Counted from the first letter of the stretch, positions 40,717 through 50,259 are shown. The stretch: DNA of 64,000 bases from DASXRU01 sp033856235 (GCA_033856235.1 JAWVFI010000088.1:1-64000), one strand, 5' to 3'. Notes: generated by a model from the letters alone, not told the origin. Program-made: numbers and translations.

Positions 40717-41451
40717 ATGCGTAAAGTTATCTTCGCCGCTGCCGTCTTGGCCCTCTTTGCGGTGTCTGCCGCGGCCCAAACCGCTGACGAAATTGTGGCC
40801 AAATACATAAAGACTGTGGGCGGGATGGAAAAGATTCAGGCCGTAAAGTCACTGCGGCGTACCGCCAAGGTCATCGCCGGCGGCGGGTTCGAGATTCCGA
40901 TCGTCGAAGAAAACAAGCGCCCAAACTTCGTGCGTCAGGACGTTACGATTCAGGGTCTGACCGGCAGCAGCGCCTACGACGGCAAGACCGGATGGCGGAT
41001 TACTCCGTGGCAGGGAAAGAAGGACCCGGAGACCATGAGTGAAGCGGAGCTCAAATCTATTATCGACTCGTCCGACTTTGATGGTCCCCTCGTCAATTAC
41101 AAGCAAAAAGGCAACAAGGTCGAATACGTAGGTATGGACGAGGTCGAGGGCACGGATACTTTCAAGCTGAAAGTCACCATGGCCAATGGCGAAGTCCAGT
41201 ATTTCTACATGGACACCGACTATTACGTTCCCATCAAGATTGATACCAAGCGCATGATTCGCGGAGCGGAAGTTGAGTTCGAAACCGTGCTGGGTGATTA
41301 CAAGGAAGTTGACGGCTGGTACATCCCACATTCAATAGAGGTCGGCGGCAAAGGCAGTCAATTCAAACAAAAGATCGCCTACGAAAAGATTGAAGCCAAC
41401 GTGCCAATCGACGATCGACGCTTTTCCATGCCAGCCGTCGTGAAACCATAA
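40717..41451 (+). CDS. Secreted LolA-like (outer-membrane lipoprotein-sorting-like) protein
   Basis: 244 residues, ATG 40717 behind AAGGAGA. A signal peptide (MRKVIFAAAVLALFAVSAAAQT) leads into TADEIVAKYIKTVGGMEKIQAVKSLRRTAKV, the usual opening of an abundant periplasmic family related to LolA and sigma-E regulators. The fold is a curved half-barrel able to hold a lipid chain. The body continues with SSAYDGKTGWRITPW, VEYVGMDEVEGTDTFKLKV and the closing DDRRFSMP. It is 63 bp upstream of the BNR protein on the same strand, so the two secreted proteins may be co-expressed. Confidence 0.85.
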   Translation: MRKVIFAAAVLALFAVSAAAQTADEIVAKYIKTVGGMEKIQAVKSLRRTAKVIAGGGFEIPIVEENKRPNFVRQDVTIQGLTGSSAYDGKTGWRITPWQGKKDPETMSEAELKSIIDSSDFDGPLVNYKQKGNKVEYVGMDEVEGTDTFKLKVTMANGEVQYFYMDTDYYVPIKIDTKRMIRGAEVEFETVLGDYKEVDGWYIPHSIEVGGKGSQFKQKIAYEKIEANVPIDDRRFSMPAVVKP

Positions 41452-41514
41452 CCGCAATTAAGGTCGCGGCGGCGCGCGAAACGATTAAAGAGAAAACCAG
41501 CAAGGAACAAACCT

Positions 41515-44500
41515 ATGATGCGAAAAATGGCCCCCGTCTTTTCCACCCTCGGTCTTTTTCTTCTGATGGGCGTAACCGCTGCGGCTCAGACACCGGCGCC
41601 GGTAAAAGTCGATTCCGAAACCATCTCCGGACTGGGCGCGCGGAACATCGGGTCCGCGGCGATGAGCGGGCGCATTACGTCGGTCGCTGCTACGAAGGAA
41701 GGTCAACGCCTGACGATCTATGTCGGCTCAGCCAGTGGCGGGGTATGGAAGTCCGTTAACGGCGGCACGACGTTCAAGCCCGTGTTCGACAAAGAGCCGG
41801 TGCAATCCATTGGGGCGGTAACTGTCGATCCGAAAAACCCCAAAACGATCTGGGTGGGTACAGGCGAGTCCTGGACGCGCAACAGCACTTCCGTGGGAAA
41901 TGGAATCTACAAGTCGACTGACGGCGGCGACAATTGGACCAATGTCGGCCTGAACGATTCTGAGCGCATTGCCAGGATCGTTGTCGACCCCAGTAACGCG
42001 AACAACGTCTACGTCTGCGCTCCCGGAAAGCTTTGGAGTGATGGCGATCAGCGCGGAGTTTACCGCACTACCGACGGCGGTAAGACGTGGACGAAGATCT
42101 TAAAAGGCGCTAATGCCTCGACCGGCTGTTCAATGATGTCGATGGACAGCAAGAATCCTCAAATCTTGTACGCCGGCATGTGGGACTTTCGTCGTCAGGG
42201 TTGGACATTTCGTTCCGGCGGTGATGGACCGAACGCCTTCAGCGGCAGCGGCCTCTTTAAGAGCATGGATGGCGGGACGTCGTGGACGGAACTTGATGAA
42301 AAGAACGCCAAAGGGCTCCCGCCAAAACCCTGGGGCCGCATCGCGACCGCCGTCGCCCCGGGAAAACCAAATGTGGTCTATGCCACCATTGAAGCTGTCA
42401 TGCCGAAGGACGGTCTTTATCGTTCTGACGATGGCGGGAAAACCTGGGTGGCGCTTGATCGCAGTCAGAATATGATTTGGCGCCCATGGTATTTCGCCAA
42501 CCTGATCGTCGATCCAAAGGACGAGAACAAGCTGTACAAGACCGGCGGATCGCTGATCGCCAGCAACGACGGCGGCAAAAGCTTCAGTAACATCTCCGGC
42601 GCCGCGCATGGCGACTTTCACGACGTTTGGATCGATCCTGACAATACTGATCACTTAATTACTGGCGATGATGGAGGTCTCTGGTATTCGTACGATGGCG
42701 GCAATCGCTGGTGGAAGGCTGAGAACCTGCCGGTTTCGCAGTTCTATCATGTCAGCGTGGATATGGACATGCCCTACCACGTTTACGGCGGACTGCAGGA
42801 CAACAGTTCCTGGGTTGGCGACTCGCAGTATCCCGGAGGCATCACCAACAGCCGTTGGGAAAACATGTATGGCGGCGATGGCTTCTGGATGTTTGTTGAC
42901 CCGTCAGACCCGACGTACATCTATGCTGAGTCGCAGGGCGGCAACATTGGCCGCGTCAATCGCAAGACCCATGAATCGCGCGGTATTCAGCCACTTCCCC
43001 AGTACAAGGAAGGAAAGCTGCGCTTCAATTGGAACACCCCGATCCACATCAGTCCGACGCAGAACGGCACAGTGTATCTGGGCGGACAGTTTCTCTTTCG
43101 ATCCAAAGATCATGGACAGACTTGGGAACGTATCTCGCCTGACCTGACTACCAACGATCCGGAAAAGCAGAAACAGGAGCAGTCAGGTGGAGTTACCGTG
43201 GACAATTCCTCCGCCGAAATGCACACGACGATCTACGCAATCGCTGAGTCACCCCGGAACCCCAATCTGATCTGGGTGGGAACTGACGACGGCAATTTGC
43301 AGATCACCCGCAACGGCGGCAAGAGCTGGACAAATGTCGTCAGTAATATTTCCGGGTTGCCGCACAACGCCTGGGTTTCCTCGATCGACGCCGGACATTT
43401 TGCGGAAGGCACGGCTTACGCGACCTTCGACCTGCACATGCTCGGGGACATGCGGCCTTATGTTTACAAGACGACCGACTTTGGCAAGACCTGGGCGTCC
43501 GTGGTGCCGGCAAATAGCCGCATGCGCGGGTATGCCCATGTGGTTAAGGAAGACACGGTCAACAGCGATTTGATCTTTGTCGGGACGGAATTCGGTTTAT
43601 GGATCTCTCTGGATAACGGAAAACAGTGGGCCCAGTACAAAGGCGGCGACCTGCCCAGCGTCGCAGTACGCGATCTGGCGATTCACCCTCGCGATCATGA
43701 TTTGGTCATTGCTACGCACGGACGCGGCATCTGGATCATCGACGACATCTCGCCGTTGCGCACCCTGACGCCGGAGACCCTGGCCAAGGAAGCCGACTTC
43801 CTGCAGGGCAAGCCCGTGGTCCAACAGATCTCCGCGGGCGGCGGTTGGGCGAATGGTGATGCCTCGTTCACCGGATCAAATCCACCGGACGAAGCCGTGA
43901 TTGTCTTCTATCAAAAGAAGCGACATATCTTCGGCGACATGAAGATCGAAGTCTTTGATCCCGCAGGCAAACTCGTAAGCACGATTCCCAGCAGCAAGCG
44001 GCGCGGATTGAACCGCGTGGTCTGGTCCATGCGAATGAAGGGACCGCGAGTTCCGCCGGCGGCCAGCGCTGCCTTCGGCGCAACTGTTGGCCCAAGAGTC
44101 TTGCCCGGGACTTACACCGTAAAACTGACTAAGGACAAAAACGTCTATACAAAGTCGTTGCAAATCATTTCCGATCCACGCGCCACCCATACCGCGAAGG
44201 ACCGAAAAGCACAGTTTGATCTGGCAATGAAGCTCTACAACCTGCTGAATGAAATGTCATTTGCGGTTGAGCGCATCAACGGCGTGCGGATGGCATTGGA
44301 AGCGCGAGCTGCGAAGCTGCCGGCGAACGATCCATTGGCGGAGCGACTGCGCGCGGCCGCGAAGCAAGTCGATGAGCTGCGGCGCAAGATTGTCGCGACT
44401 AAGGAAGGCGGCGCGATCACCGGCGAAGAACGTTTGCGCGAAAATCTGGCTGACCTTTATTCCAACGTGAATGGCTATGAAGGGCGCCCCTCGCAAACTC

Positions 44501-44664
44501 AAGTCGACCGTACGGATGCGATCGCCCGCGAGTTAGCCGACGTGGTCAAAGATTTCGACGCTTGGCTGGCGAGAGAATTGCCGGGCATTAACTCGGCGCT
44601 GGCAGGAAAAGGTCAGGAACCAATCACACCGATGACGCGCGCTGACTGGGAAAAGAAAGATTAG
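41515..44664 (+). CDS. Secreted BNR/sortilin-type beta-propeller protein (VPS10-like)
   Basis: 1049 residues. After a signal peptide (FSTLGLFLLMGVTAAAQT) come about 700 residues of Asp-box repeats of the S/T-x-D-G-G-x-T/N-W type (YKSTDGGDNW, YRTTDGGKTW, FKSMDGGTSW, YRSDDGGKTW, YKTTDFGKTW), which build one or two ten-bladed sortilin-like propellers. The C-terminal 300 residues hold a beta-sandwich (VIVFYQKKRHIFGDMKIEVFDPAGKLVS) and a helical coil (LYNLLNEMSFAVERINGVRM). Such large proteins are typical of Acidobacteriota and Bacteroidota. Proposed roles are peptide or sugar binding or hydrolysis, and none is proven. AAGGAA precedes the ATG. Confidence 0.88.
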   Translation: MMRKMAPVFSTLGLFLLMGVTAAAQTPAPVKVDSETISGLGARNIGSAAMSGRITSVAATKEGQRLTIYVGSASGGVWKSVNGGTTFKPVFDKEPVQSIGAVTVDPKNPKTIWVGTGESWTRNSTSVGNGIYKSTDGGDNWTNVGLNDSERIARIVVDPSNANNVYVCAPGKLWSDGDQRGVYRTTDGGKTWTKILKGANASTGCSMMSMDSKNPQILYAGMWDFRRQGWTFRSGGDGPNAFSGSGLFKSMDGGTSWTELDEKNAKGLPPKPWGRIATAVAPGKPNVVYATIEAVMPKDGLYRSDDGGKTWVALDRSQNMIWRPWYFANLIVDPKDENKLYKTGGSLIASNDGGKSFSNISGAAHGDFHDVWIDPDNTDHLITGDDGGLWYSYDGGNRWWKAENLPVSQFYHVSVDMDMPYHVYGGLQDNSSWVGDSQYPGGITNSRWENMYGGDGFWMFVDPSDPTYIYAESQGGNIGRVNRKTHESRGIQPLPQYKEGKLRFNWNTPIHISPTQNGTVYLGGQFLFRSKDHGQTWERISPDLTTNDPEKQKQEQSGGVTVDNSSAEMHTTIYAIAESPRNPNLIWVGTDDGNLQITRNGGKSWTNVVSNISGLPHNAWVSSIDAGHFAEGTAYATFDLHMLGDMRPYVYKTTDFGKTWASVVPANSRMRGYAHVVKEDTVNSDLIFVGTEFGLWISLDNGKQWAQYKGGDLPSVAVRDLAIHPRDHDLVIATHGRGIWIIDDISPLRTLTPETLAKEADFLQGKPVVQQISAGGGWANGDASFTGSNPPDEAVIVFYQKKRHIFGDMKIEVFDPAGKLVSTIPSSKRRGLNRVVWSMRMKGPRVPPAASAAFGATVGPRVLPGTYTVKLTKDKNVYTKSLQIISDPRATHTAKDRKAQFDLAMKLYNLLNEMSFAVERINGVRMALEARAAKLPANDPLAERLRAAAKQVDELRRKIVATKEGGAITGEERLRENLADLYSNVNGYEGRPSQTQVDRTDAIARELADVVKDFDAWLARELPGINSALAGKGQEPITPMTRADWEKKD

Positions 44665-44748
44665 CGAATAACGGGGTCTAGAGTACAAAGCCTTAGCTTG
44701 CATGTTTGGGAACGGCAACCTAAAGGTTGAACTCTGAGCGCCTCGATT

Positions 44749-46254
44749 TCACGGAACTAGTTCCAGCAGGTCCGCCAGGCGCTGGTAGGCTTTGCGTGCG
44801 GCGCGTAACTCCCGGTCGTGTTGCCTGGTCAGAGCGGCAATGTTCCCGTCGCAAAACGGGCAGACTTTTGTATCGCGCCTGACATGCCGTTGGCAGCTGC
44901 GGCAAATTATCAAACTCGCCGATCCATTTGCCGAAGTCGGTTTTGGCTGTTTCCTCCCCCGGCCATTCTTGACTGATCCGATCTGCACCAGCGCACTTCC
45001 TGACAGAGGTATCGCACCCACAGTTGCCCCGAGCTGCTCTTCCCCGCCAGCCGAACTCACTCGAGATGCGTCCCGGCCATCGGCTTTCTCCAGGATTAGC
45101 TCGAACCGCCCGTGATCGAACGGAATGCCGGGCGCTTTCTCGACCTGGGCAATTCTCTCGCGCAGCCCCTGCTTTGATAATTCCAGCGTCCGGTGATGAC
45201 AATAAGGATTGTTGCCGGCCCGGCCAAACAGGACGTGCGTGGTCCAGGTGCAGCCCGCTTTGCACACGTCGGCGTAGTAACAACCGCGGCAAAAGCCCCA
45301 CAAGTCTTCAGTGGTCCGCTCACGATTGATACTTAGCTCATCAGTTTTCCACCAGATGTGATCGAGCGTCAGATCGCGTATGTTCCCGCCAGAGTAAGGT
45401 GAGGTCGGCAGCGAAGGGCAACCTTTGATGGTTCCATCCGCTTCGATCCCGAGTGTGTTTTCTCCGGCATTACAACTGGTCCAATAGACTCGCTCGTCGC
45501 CGCTGCCGCGCCACAACGATTCATAAGGACCGAAGTAACCAATGTTATTTCCTGGCTGGAGCAACAATCCCTGGTCTGCGCCCTCCTGATAGAGTTCGGC
45601 CAGCAGCGGCATCAATTCCAACATTTCATAGGGTTGGAGTAAGAGTTCCGGATGATCTGCGGCCCTTCCCATTGCGACTGTGAGTTGAATTTGCCAGTTC
45701 CGGGCGCCGGCGGCTATGAACAGGCCCATCAAATCGCGCAACTGGGGAATCACCAGCGATGTAATTTGAGTATTGACGCTGGCGGTGATGCCATACTTCT
45801 TCACAGCTTCAAGGGCGTTGAAGGCCGCGGTGAAGGAACCCTTCACGCCTCTCAACCTGTCGTGGACATCTTCCAGGCCGTCGATCGATAGACCCACGGC
45901 TTGCAATCCAGCGGCGACGGCTGCCTCGAGGCGTTGTTCGCTCAAATGCAGGCCGCCCGACTGCAGCGTGCAGTCCATGCCCTGGTTCCGGATCTCACGA
46001 ATGATTTGCAGCCAGTCGCGGCGGAGGTAGGCTTCGCCGCCGATCAGAGTCACTTCACGAGTGCCCATGGCGGCGAGTTGCCGCACGAGATCGAGGCATT
46101 CGTCAGTCGTCAGCTCTTCGGACCGGCGCTTGCCGGCCCGGGAACCGCAGTGCTGGCATTTGAGATCGCAAGCAAGCGTCAGCTCCCAGACGGCGTGCAC
46201 AGGTGTAAACGCCGAGCGATCTTTGGAAGAAAGATAGCGCGTCGGTTCGGGCAT
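44749..46254 (-). CDS. Radical SAM / SPASM-type enzyme with C-terminal zinc ribbon
   Basis: 501 residues from ATG 46254; an ATG at 46287 would overlap the upstream gene. The radical SAM motif is CDLKCQHCGSR (Cx3Cx2C), followed by GGEAYLRRDW. SPASM-type cysteines for auxiliary Fe-S clusters follow: WTSCNAGENTLGIEADGTIKGC, FCRGCYYADVCKAGC and PYCHHR. After a spacer the protein ends in a zinc ribbon (CRSCQRHVRRDTKVCPFC). SPASM enzymes modify ribosomal peptides (thioether, C-C or epimer formation) or act on other proteins. The gene follows three small DUF1843-like genes on the same strand, with a 19-bp gap after the nearest, so these small proteins are its most likely substrates or partners. Confidence 0.9.
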   Translation of the reverse strand: MPEPTRYLSSKDRSAFTPVHAVWELTLACDLKCQHCGSRAGKRRSEELTTDECLDLVRQLAAMGTREVTLIGGEAYLRRDWLQIIREIRNQGMDCTLQSGGLHLSEQRLEAAVAAGLQAVGLSIDGLEDVHDRLRGVKGSFTAAFNALEAVKKYGITASVNTQITSLVIPQLRDLMGLFIAAGARNWQIQLTVAMGRAADHPELLLQPYEMLELMPLLAELYQEGADQGLLLQPGNNIGYFGPYESLWRGSGDERVYWTSCNAGENTLGIEADGTIKGCPSLPTSPYSGGNIRDLTLDHIWWKTDELSINRERTTEDLWGFCRGCYYADVCKAGCTWTTHVLFGRAGNNPYCHHRTLELSKQGLRERIAQVEKAPGIPFDHGRFELILEKADGRDASRVSSAGGEEQLGATVGAIPLSGSALVQIGSVKNGRGRKQPKPTSANGSASLIICRSCQRHVRRDTKVCPFCDGNIAALTRQHDRELRAARKAYQRLADLLELVP

Positions 46255-46273
46255 GATTTGTTCCCGCCGGGTT

Positions 46274-46477
46274 TTATTTGCCGGCAATTTTTTTCTCTAA
46301 CGCGACGAGGGCGGCTTTGACCTCGCTAAGCTGTTTGCGTGCCTCCGCGGCCACTTTCTTCATCTCCGCTGCGTTGCCGCGCTTGATTGCATCCCGGATT
46401 GGTGGGCCGTACAGCGCGCGGATGGGCGAAGTCTTTTTTGGTGTCGCAGTTTTCCTGGTTGATTTACGTGCTGGCAT
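46274..46477 (-). CDS. DUF1843-type small protein, copy 3 (next to the radical SAM gene)
   Basis: 67 residues, ATG 46477 with AAGGAG. A Lys/Thr-rich start (MPARKSTRKTATPKKTSPI) precedes the conserved core LYGPPIRDAIKRGNAAEMKKVAAEARKQLSEVKAALVALEKKIA. The YGxPIRxAIxRGD/N ... EM pattern is the DUF1843 signature. It differs from its paralogues by a Pro for Val/Ile in the YGxP turn and by Asn for Asp. It lies 19 bp upstream of the radical SAM gene. The function of DUF1843 is unknown to me. Confidence 0.85.
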   Translation of the reverse strand: MPARKSTRKTATPKKTSPIRALYGPPIRDAIKRGNAAEMKKVAAEARKQLSEVKAALVALEKKIAGK

Positions 46478-46531
46478 AGCTTCTCCTTGAGGGTTAGCGT
46501 GAGTGTAGGAAATGGGGTTGTTCCCCGATTT

Positions 46532-46601
46532 GTAACGCAAACTGGTAGTTTGCGATGGCAACAGAATTCAATGAGCGCGCAAACTAAACAGTTTGCGTTA
46601 C
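46532..46601. repeat. REPIN-like inverted repeat (GTAACGCAAACT family), copy 1
   Basis: GTAACGCAAACT at 46532 is mirrored by AGTTTGCGTTAC ending at 46601, with inner copies of the CGCAAACT half-site between. Confidence 0.75.
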
Positions 46602-46663
46602 CGAACCCCGAAGCAGGCGCGCCCTGGCAACGGGTTTGCGAAATCATGAACGCAGCAGGGTCA

Positions 46664-46909
46664 TTATTTGCCGATCGACTTCTCAAGTTCGTCCAGAGCC
46701 GTCTGGACGTCTGAGACGTGGCGTCGCGCCACTGCCGCCAGTTGTCGCATTTCGCTAACGTCGCCGCGCTTGATCGCATCGCGAATCGGGATGCCGTACA
46801 ACACTATCCGACCGGCGCTGACTGCCTTCAGGTCGAGGGGCTTCCCTTTTGCGGCGGCTTTGGTGGAGGACTTTTTCGCGGATTTCTTGGGAGGTTTTCT
46901 TGCGGGCAT
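46664..46909 (-). CDS. DUF1843-type small protein, copy 2
   Basis: 81 residues, ATG 46909 with AAAGGA. A basic Lys/Ala-rich head (MPARKPPKKSAKKSSTKAAA) is followed by VLYGIPIRDAIKRGDVSEMRQLAAVARRHVSDVQTALDELEKSI. It is the clearest DUF1843 match of the three. The head resembles histone-like tails and could bind nucleic acid or act as a leader. It is separated from copy 3 by a REPIN-like palindrome. Confidence 0.87.
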   Translation of the reverse strand: MPARKPPKKSAKKSSTKAAAKGKPLDLKAVSAGRIVLYGIPIRDAIKRGDVSEMRQLAAVARRHVSDVQTALDELEKSIGK

Positions 46910-46962
46910 AATTGTCCTTTCCGGGCGTAGATCCCGTTAATTGGTTGGTCTGGAGTTGTGAA

Positions 46963-47205
46963 TCAAGCTCCGGATTTCTTCAGAGAGCTTTCAAGCTTTG
47001 CGAGGGCAAAGCTGACTTCGCTAAACCACTTGCGGGTGCTGGCAGCCAACATTCTCATCTCGCGCATATCTCCACGCGCAATTGCCTCGCGAATGGGCAC
47101 ACCATACGGCGGTACAGCGCCGCCCCTGGCAGCCGCGGAACTTGCTTTGCCGACCTTTGACGATGATGCTTTACGGGTTTGAGGAGTTTTCTTGCGAGCA
47201 GGCAT
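46963..47205 (-). CDS. DUF1843-type small protein, copy 1
   Basis: 80 residues, ATG 47205 with GGGAGG. The basic head (MPARKKTPQTRKASSSKVGKASSAAARGG) is joined to PYGVPIREAIARGDMREMRMLAASTRKWFSEVSFALAKLESSL. It shares the MPARK start with its two neighbours, showing tandem duplication in which heads diverged more than cores. The gap to copy 2 is 53 bp, so they are probably one transcript. Confidence 0.87.
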   Translation of the reverse strand: MPARKKTPQTRKASSSKVGKASSAAARGGAVPPYGVPIREAIARGDMREMRMLAASTRKWFSEVSFALAKLESSLKKSGA

Positions 47206-47325
47206 TAAGGGCCTCCCTTGTCTTCGTTAGGTGAAGGTTACAAAAAGCAAAGACGACACAAAGAATAGGTGCTTAATAGTTTATTGCGCCCGGCATGTCA
47301 AGAGTTTCTGTACCGCGCTAGTGGC

Positions 47326-47348
47326 CGCAAAGTAACAGTTTGCGTTAC
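47326..47348. repeat. REPIN-like repeat, short copy 2
   Basis: CGCAAAGTAACAGTTTGCGTTAC is a single compact copy of the GTAACGCAAACT family. It overlaps the stop of the PRTase-AMMECR1 gene (47345). Confidence 0.65.
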
Positions 47349-50227
47349 AGATTAGTGAACTCCAGACTCGCCGATAAGGCATGCTGGACAAAGTCAATGC
47401 GCACCTCGCTGTAATGCAGTCCCTGACGAAGACCGCCAACGGCCCACTCTGGATTGGGAAGTATGGATCGATCACGCTCCTGCAGCACTAAGCGATCCAG
47501 AAACATTGAGCCCCGGAGGAACGATCCGCGATACGCCTGATAACGCGTCTCGTCGTTGAGAGCGGCGGCGACATGAACTGCAGCAGCGATCCCTTCCAGG
47601 TAAACGGCTGTGGTGTACCCGGGAGTCTCCGGTTGATGGTCATTGATGAAAGCGCCGGTCTTTTCCTGCTGATATCCAAGCAACCAATCGCCCACCTCAA
47701 ACGCCATTTCGGCGAAACATAAATCGCCAGTGACCTGCCACCACTTACTGCAAGCCTGCATTAGCCAGGTGACCTGACCGAAGTGACGGTTATGGCGAAA
47801 GCGGTGACGGTAATAACGGAAGCAGCGCCGCAGTTTTTCTGAGTCGATTTGTGACGCCTCAACCTCGCAGGCAACCCCGAGCGCGAGGAGGACCTGGCCG
47901 GGAAAGTAATCCTGAAAAGCTTCTGAGGATTCGCCGGACTTTCGATGTGTGGAAATACGTCCGGAGAGCGGGTCGATGCTCGACCAGAGCGTCACGGCCA
48001 GCGGCGCTACCTGCGCATTCCGCGAGTCATCTTCAGGTAAGTTGCTGAGCGCCAGCAGCAGAAATGCCAGCTCCGCAACACTCGTAACCTCACCGACGTC
48101 GCTTTGCCAAATCAACTCGCCATCCGGAAGGATCTTTAGTAACAGAGCATCGATTACCTTGCTTCCGGCAATTATGACTTCTTCCCTCCCCTGCGACTTT
48201 CCGGCGCGCGCTAGAACCCAGGCGGCGTGAGCCAGCCTCGCCAGATCAACTTGTTCAGAGACCGTATCCTGAAATGGCTGATACCGCGAATAAAGCGTTC
48301 CGTCCTCTTTCAGGTGTCTAAGTAAATACCGCGTGTGCAGCGCGGCATTACGTTCGATTAATTCTTCCGCCCTCAACTGCTCGTGCTTTTTAATAAAGCC
48401 CCCGCAGGTTGCGCTCACGCCGTCGCTCTCGGCCAGCCACGTAACACAGTCGAAGCGGCACCAGTAGTAAGGCGGGTCAGCCAAACCGGCTTTTTCCAGC
48501 ACAGCGTCTGCAAAAGCAGCAGCATCCAGGTTCCACATCGTGGCCACAAACGGCAAGAGCAATCCCACCTGCTCGCCCCGATAAACCATCAGCGTTTGTT
48601 CACCGTGGCGATAGTACTTAACAACCTCCTTCGCCGGCAGTTCCCCCAACTCCAACGGGTTGAAGAGAAATGACACGCTCACGGCCACCGACTGAGGATC
48701 GCTCGTTTTGTCTGCCGTGAATCGATCGTCATGCAGAGCGGATTTCGCAATTGTTCTTAGGCCCTCATCGAGGTCGCCAATCACCGATCCCATACAGCCG
48801 CGCAAGTGACCATTGACATAGATGGTCAGGTAAAGCGAATCGAGATCAGAAATGCCCGCACCGTCAGTTAACTCAGCTGTGGTCTCCGGAATCCCGAATA
48901 ACTCCGACAGGACAAGGTCACGGCCACGCTCTGCGATGCGCCCGCAAACCTTCGGATTTTCGTGCCAGGGAACTGTGTCCGGAGCCGGCACACCGGTCGG
49001 TTGCCAGGTCGCTTCCGGTTCGATGACCTTGACTACATCGTGCCGATACAGCTCGTAAGGTTCAAAGGATACCAGTTGGCCATTCTTCATTCGTGCATGC
49101 TGAAACTGTTGCCATTCACTGGCGATGCCCGGCATGCGCGGGAGTGCGCCTCCCATTTTGTCCCGGCGCTCTAAACTCCTGACCACGATCCCGTAGCGAT
49201 CGTTGTCGAGTTGACCTGGGTGACAGTGTTCCAACGCACTGAAGAAGGTCACTGCAAACGCACTCTGCTCTAACAACTGCATTCCGGCATCGCCGGCGGG
49301 CAGATCAACCGCCGTGCGTAGCGAAGCCATCACTACATCCTCGGCCGCGGAGCCGCACTGCTCGCCGGGAAAGTGCCAAAACCCATCGCGTCCGAATCGT
49401 TGGTGAAGATCAGAGCGAGAACGAATGCTGACCCAGGCGCCGCCCTCTGAATTGTATTCAGCGTGCAACTTCTCCGGCGGGCGCAGCAGTTCGCCGGAGA
49501 TTAGGTAGTGCGAAACTATCTGGCGGGCGAGCTCGGCGGGATGAAGGCCTTCGGCAGCTCGTTCCGGACTCCAGCGGAATTCCGGAAACCATTTCGAAGG
49601 GTTCGCCAGCGGCTTTTCTTCATCGGGCATCTGGGCAATAAAGTCGTCCCAAATATCGTAAACCGCTTCCATATGGTAGCCACGTTCCTGCATCAGCGCA
49701 TAACCACCGTACCAGCCGAACCGCACCAGACAGATGCCCCCCTCAACGCGCAGCCCCGCTTCTTCCAAACGCTCAGTGGCTTCAGTCATGCAGGTTCCCG
49801 AACTAACGGAATCATCGATCAGCACAATCGGCTCCGCGGGGTCGATGACTCCTTCGATTAGTTTTAAGGACCCGTGTTGCTTTCGTTCCTTGCGCACCAG
49901 GAGACCACGGTAGCGGTTGTCCAGCAGCAGACACGACTGAAGAATAGGCACGGCCGTCAAACCATAAGTTGCGATTTGAAACCCGTCGAAACGCTTGAGT
50001 AGTTCGAGGATACACTGGCCCGCCAGTTGTGCTCCTCTGGGAGAAAGCGTGACGGCCAATGAATCAAGCATCCAGCGAGCTGAAGTACCGTCGCGGGAAA
50101 GCACCGGCTGATTAGCCGAGCGGCGAAGAATACCGTCCCGACGAAGCAGCTCGAGCAACTCGACACGTGCCGAATGAAAATTCTCAGGAAGAGATGCGAG
50201 CGTGGTCGATTGGGCGTCGCGCAACAT
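47345..50227 (-). CDS. Phosphoribosyltransferase / AMMECR1 / helical-barrel fusion protein
   Basis: 960 residues. Residues 1 to about 200 form a type I phosphoribosyltransferase like orotate PRTase, with YRGLLVRKERKQHG and the PRPP loop IVLIDDSVSSGTCMTEA. Residues about 430-610 are an AMMECR1 domain (LYLTIYVNGHLRGCMGSV, IAKSALHDDRF, VSVSFLFNPLELG, GLLLPFVATMWNLDAAAF). The last 330 residues look like an alpha/alpha barrel (SRYQPFQDTVSEQVDLARLAHAAWVL ... GAFINDHQPETPGYTTAVYLEGIAAAVHVAAAL). AMMECR1 proteins are tied to Memo and radical SAM partners in the AmmeMemoRadiSam group. Here the fusion sits between two radical SAM genes. Its reaction is unknown; a PRPP-dependent step in peptide or cofactor modification is one idea. 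Confidence 0.82.
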   Translation of the reverse strand: MLRDAQSTTLASLPENFHSARVELLELLRRDGILRRSANQPVLSRDGTSARWMLDSLAVTLSPRGAQLAGQCILELLKRFDGFQIATYGLTAVPILQSCLLLDNRYRGLLVRKERKQHGSLKLIEGVIDPAEPIVLIDDSVSSGTCMTEATERLEEAGLRVEGGICLVRFGWYGGYALMQERGYHMEAVYDIWDDFIAQMPDEEKPLANPSKWFPEFRWSPERAAEGLHPAELARQIVSHYLISGELLRPPEKLHAEYNSEGGAWVSIRSRSDLHQRFGRDGFWHFPGEQCGSAAEDVVMASLRTAVDLPAGDAGMQLLEQSAFAVTFFSALEHCHPGQLDNDRYGIVVRSLERRDKMGGALPRMPGIASEWQQFQHARMKNGQLVSFEPYELYRHDVVKVIEPEATWQPTGVPAPDTVPWHENPKVCGRIAERGRDLVLSELFGIPETTAELTDGAGISDLDSLYLTIYVNGHLRGCMGSVIGDLDEGLRTIAKSALHDDRFTADKTSDPQSVAVSVSFLFNPLELGELPAKEVVKYYRHGEQTLMVYRGEQVGLLLPFVATMWNLDAAAFADAVLEKAGLADPPYYWCRFDCVTWLAESDGVSATCGGFIKKHEQLRAEELIERNAALHTRYLLRHLKEDGTLYSRYQPFQDTVSEQVDLARLAHAAWVLARAGKSQGREEVIIAGSKVIDALLLKILPDGELIWQSDVGEVTSVAELAFLLLALSNLPEDDSRNAQVAPLAVTLWSSIDPLSGRISTHRKSGESSEAFQDYFPGQVLLALGVACEVEASQIDSEKLRRCFRYYRHRFRHNRHFGQVTWLMQACSKWWQVTGDLCFAEMAFEVGDWLLGYQQEKTGAFINDHQPETPGYTTAVYLEGIAAAVHVAAALNDETRYQAYRGSFLRGSMFLDRLVLQERDRSILPNPEWAVGGLRQGLHYSEVRIDFVQHALSASLEFTNL

Positions 50228-50259
50228 CGATGTTTAGTTGTGTGTCTTGGTTTAGCGAT

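Noticed and set aside
44720..45301. 193-codon minus frame inside the radical SAM gene
   Set aside because: Overlaps the SPASM and zinc-ribbon coding sequence in another frame; a shadow.
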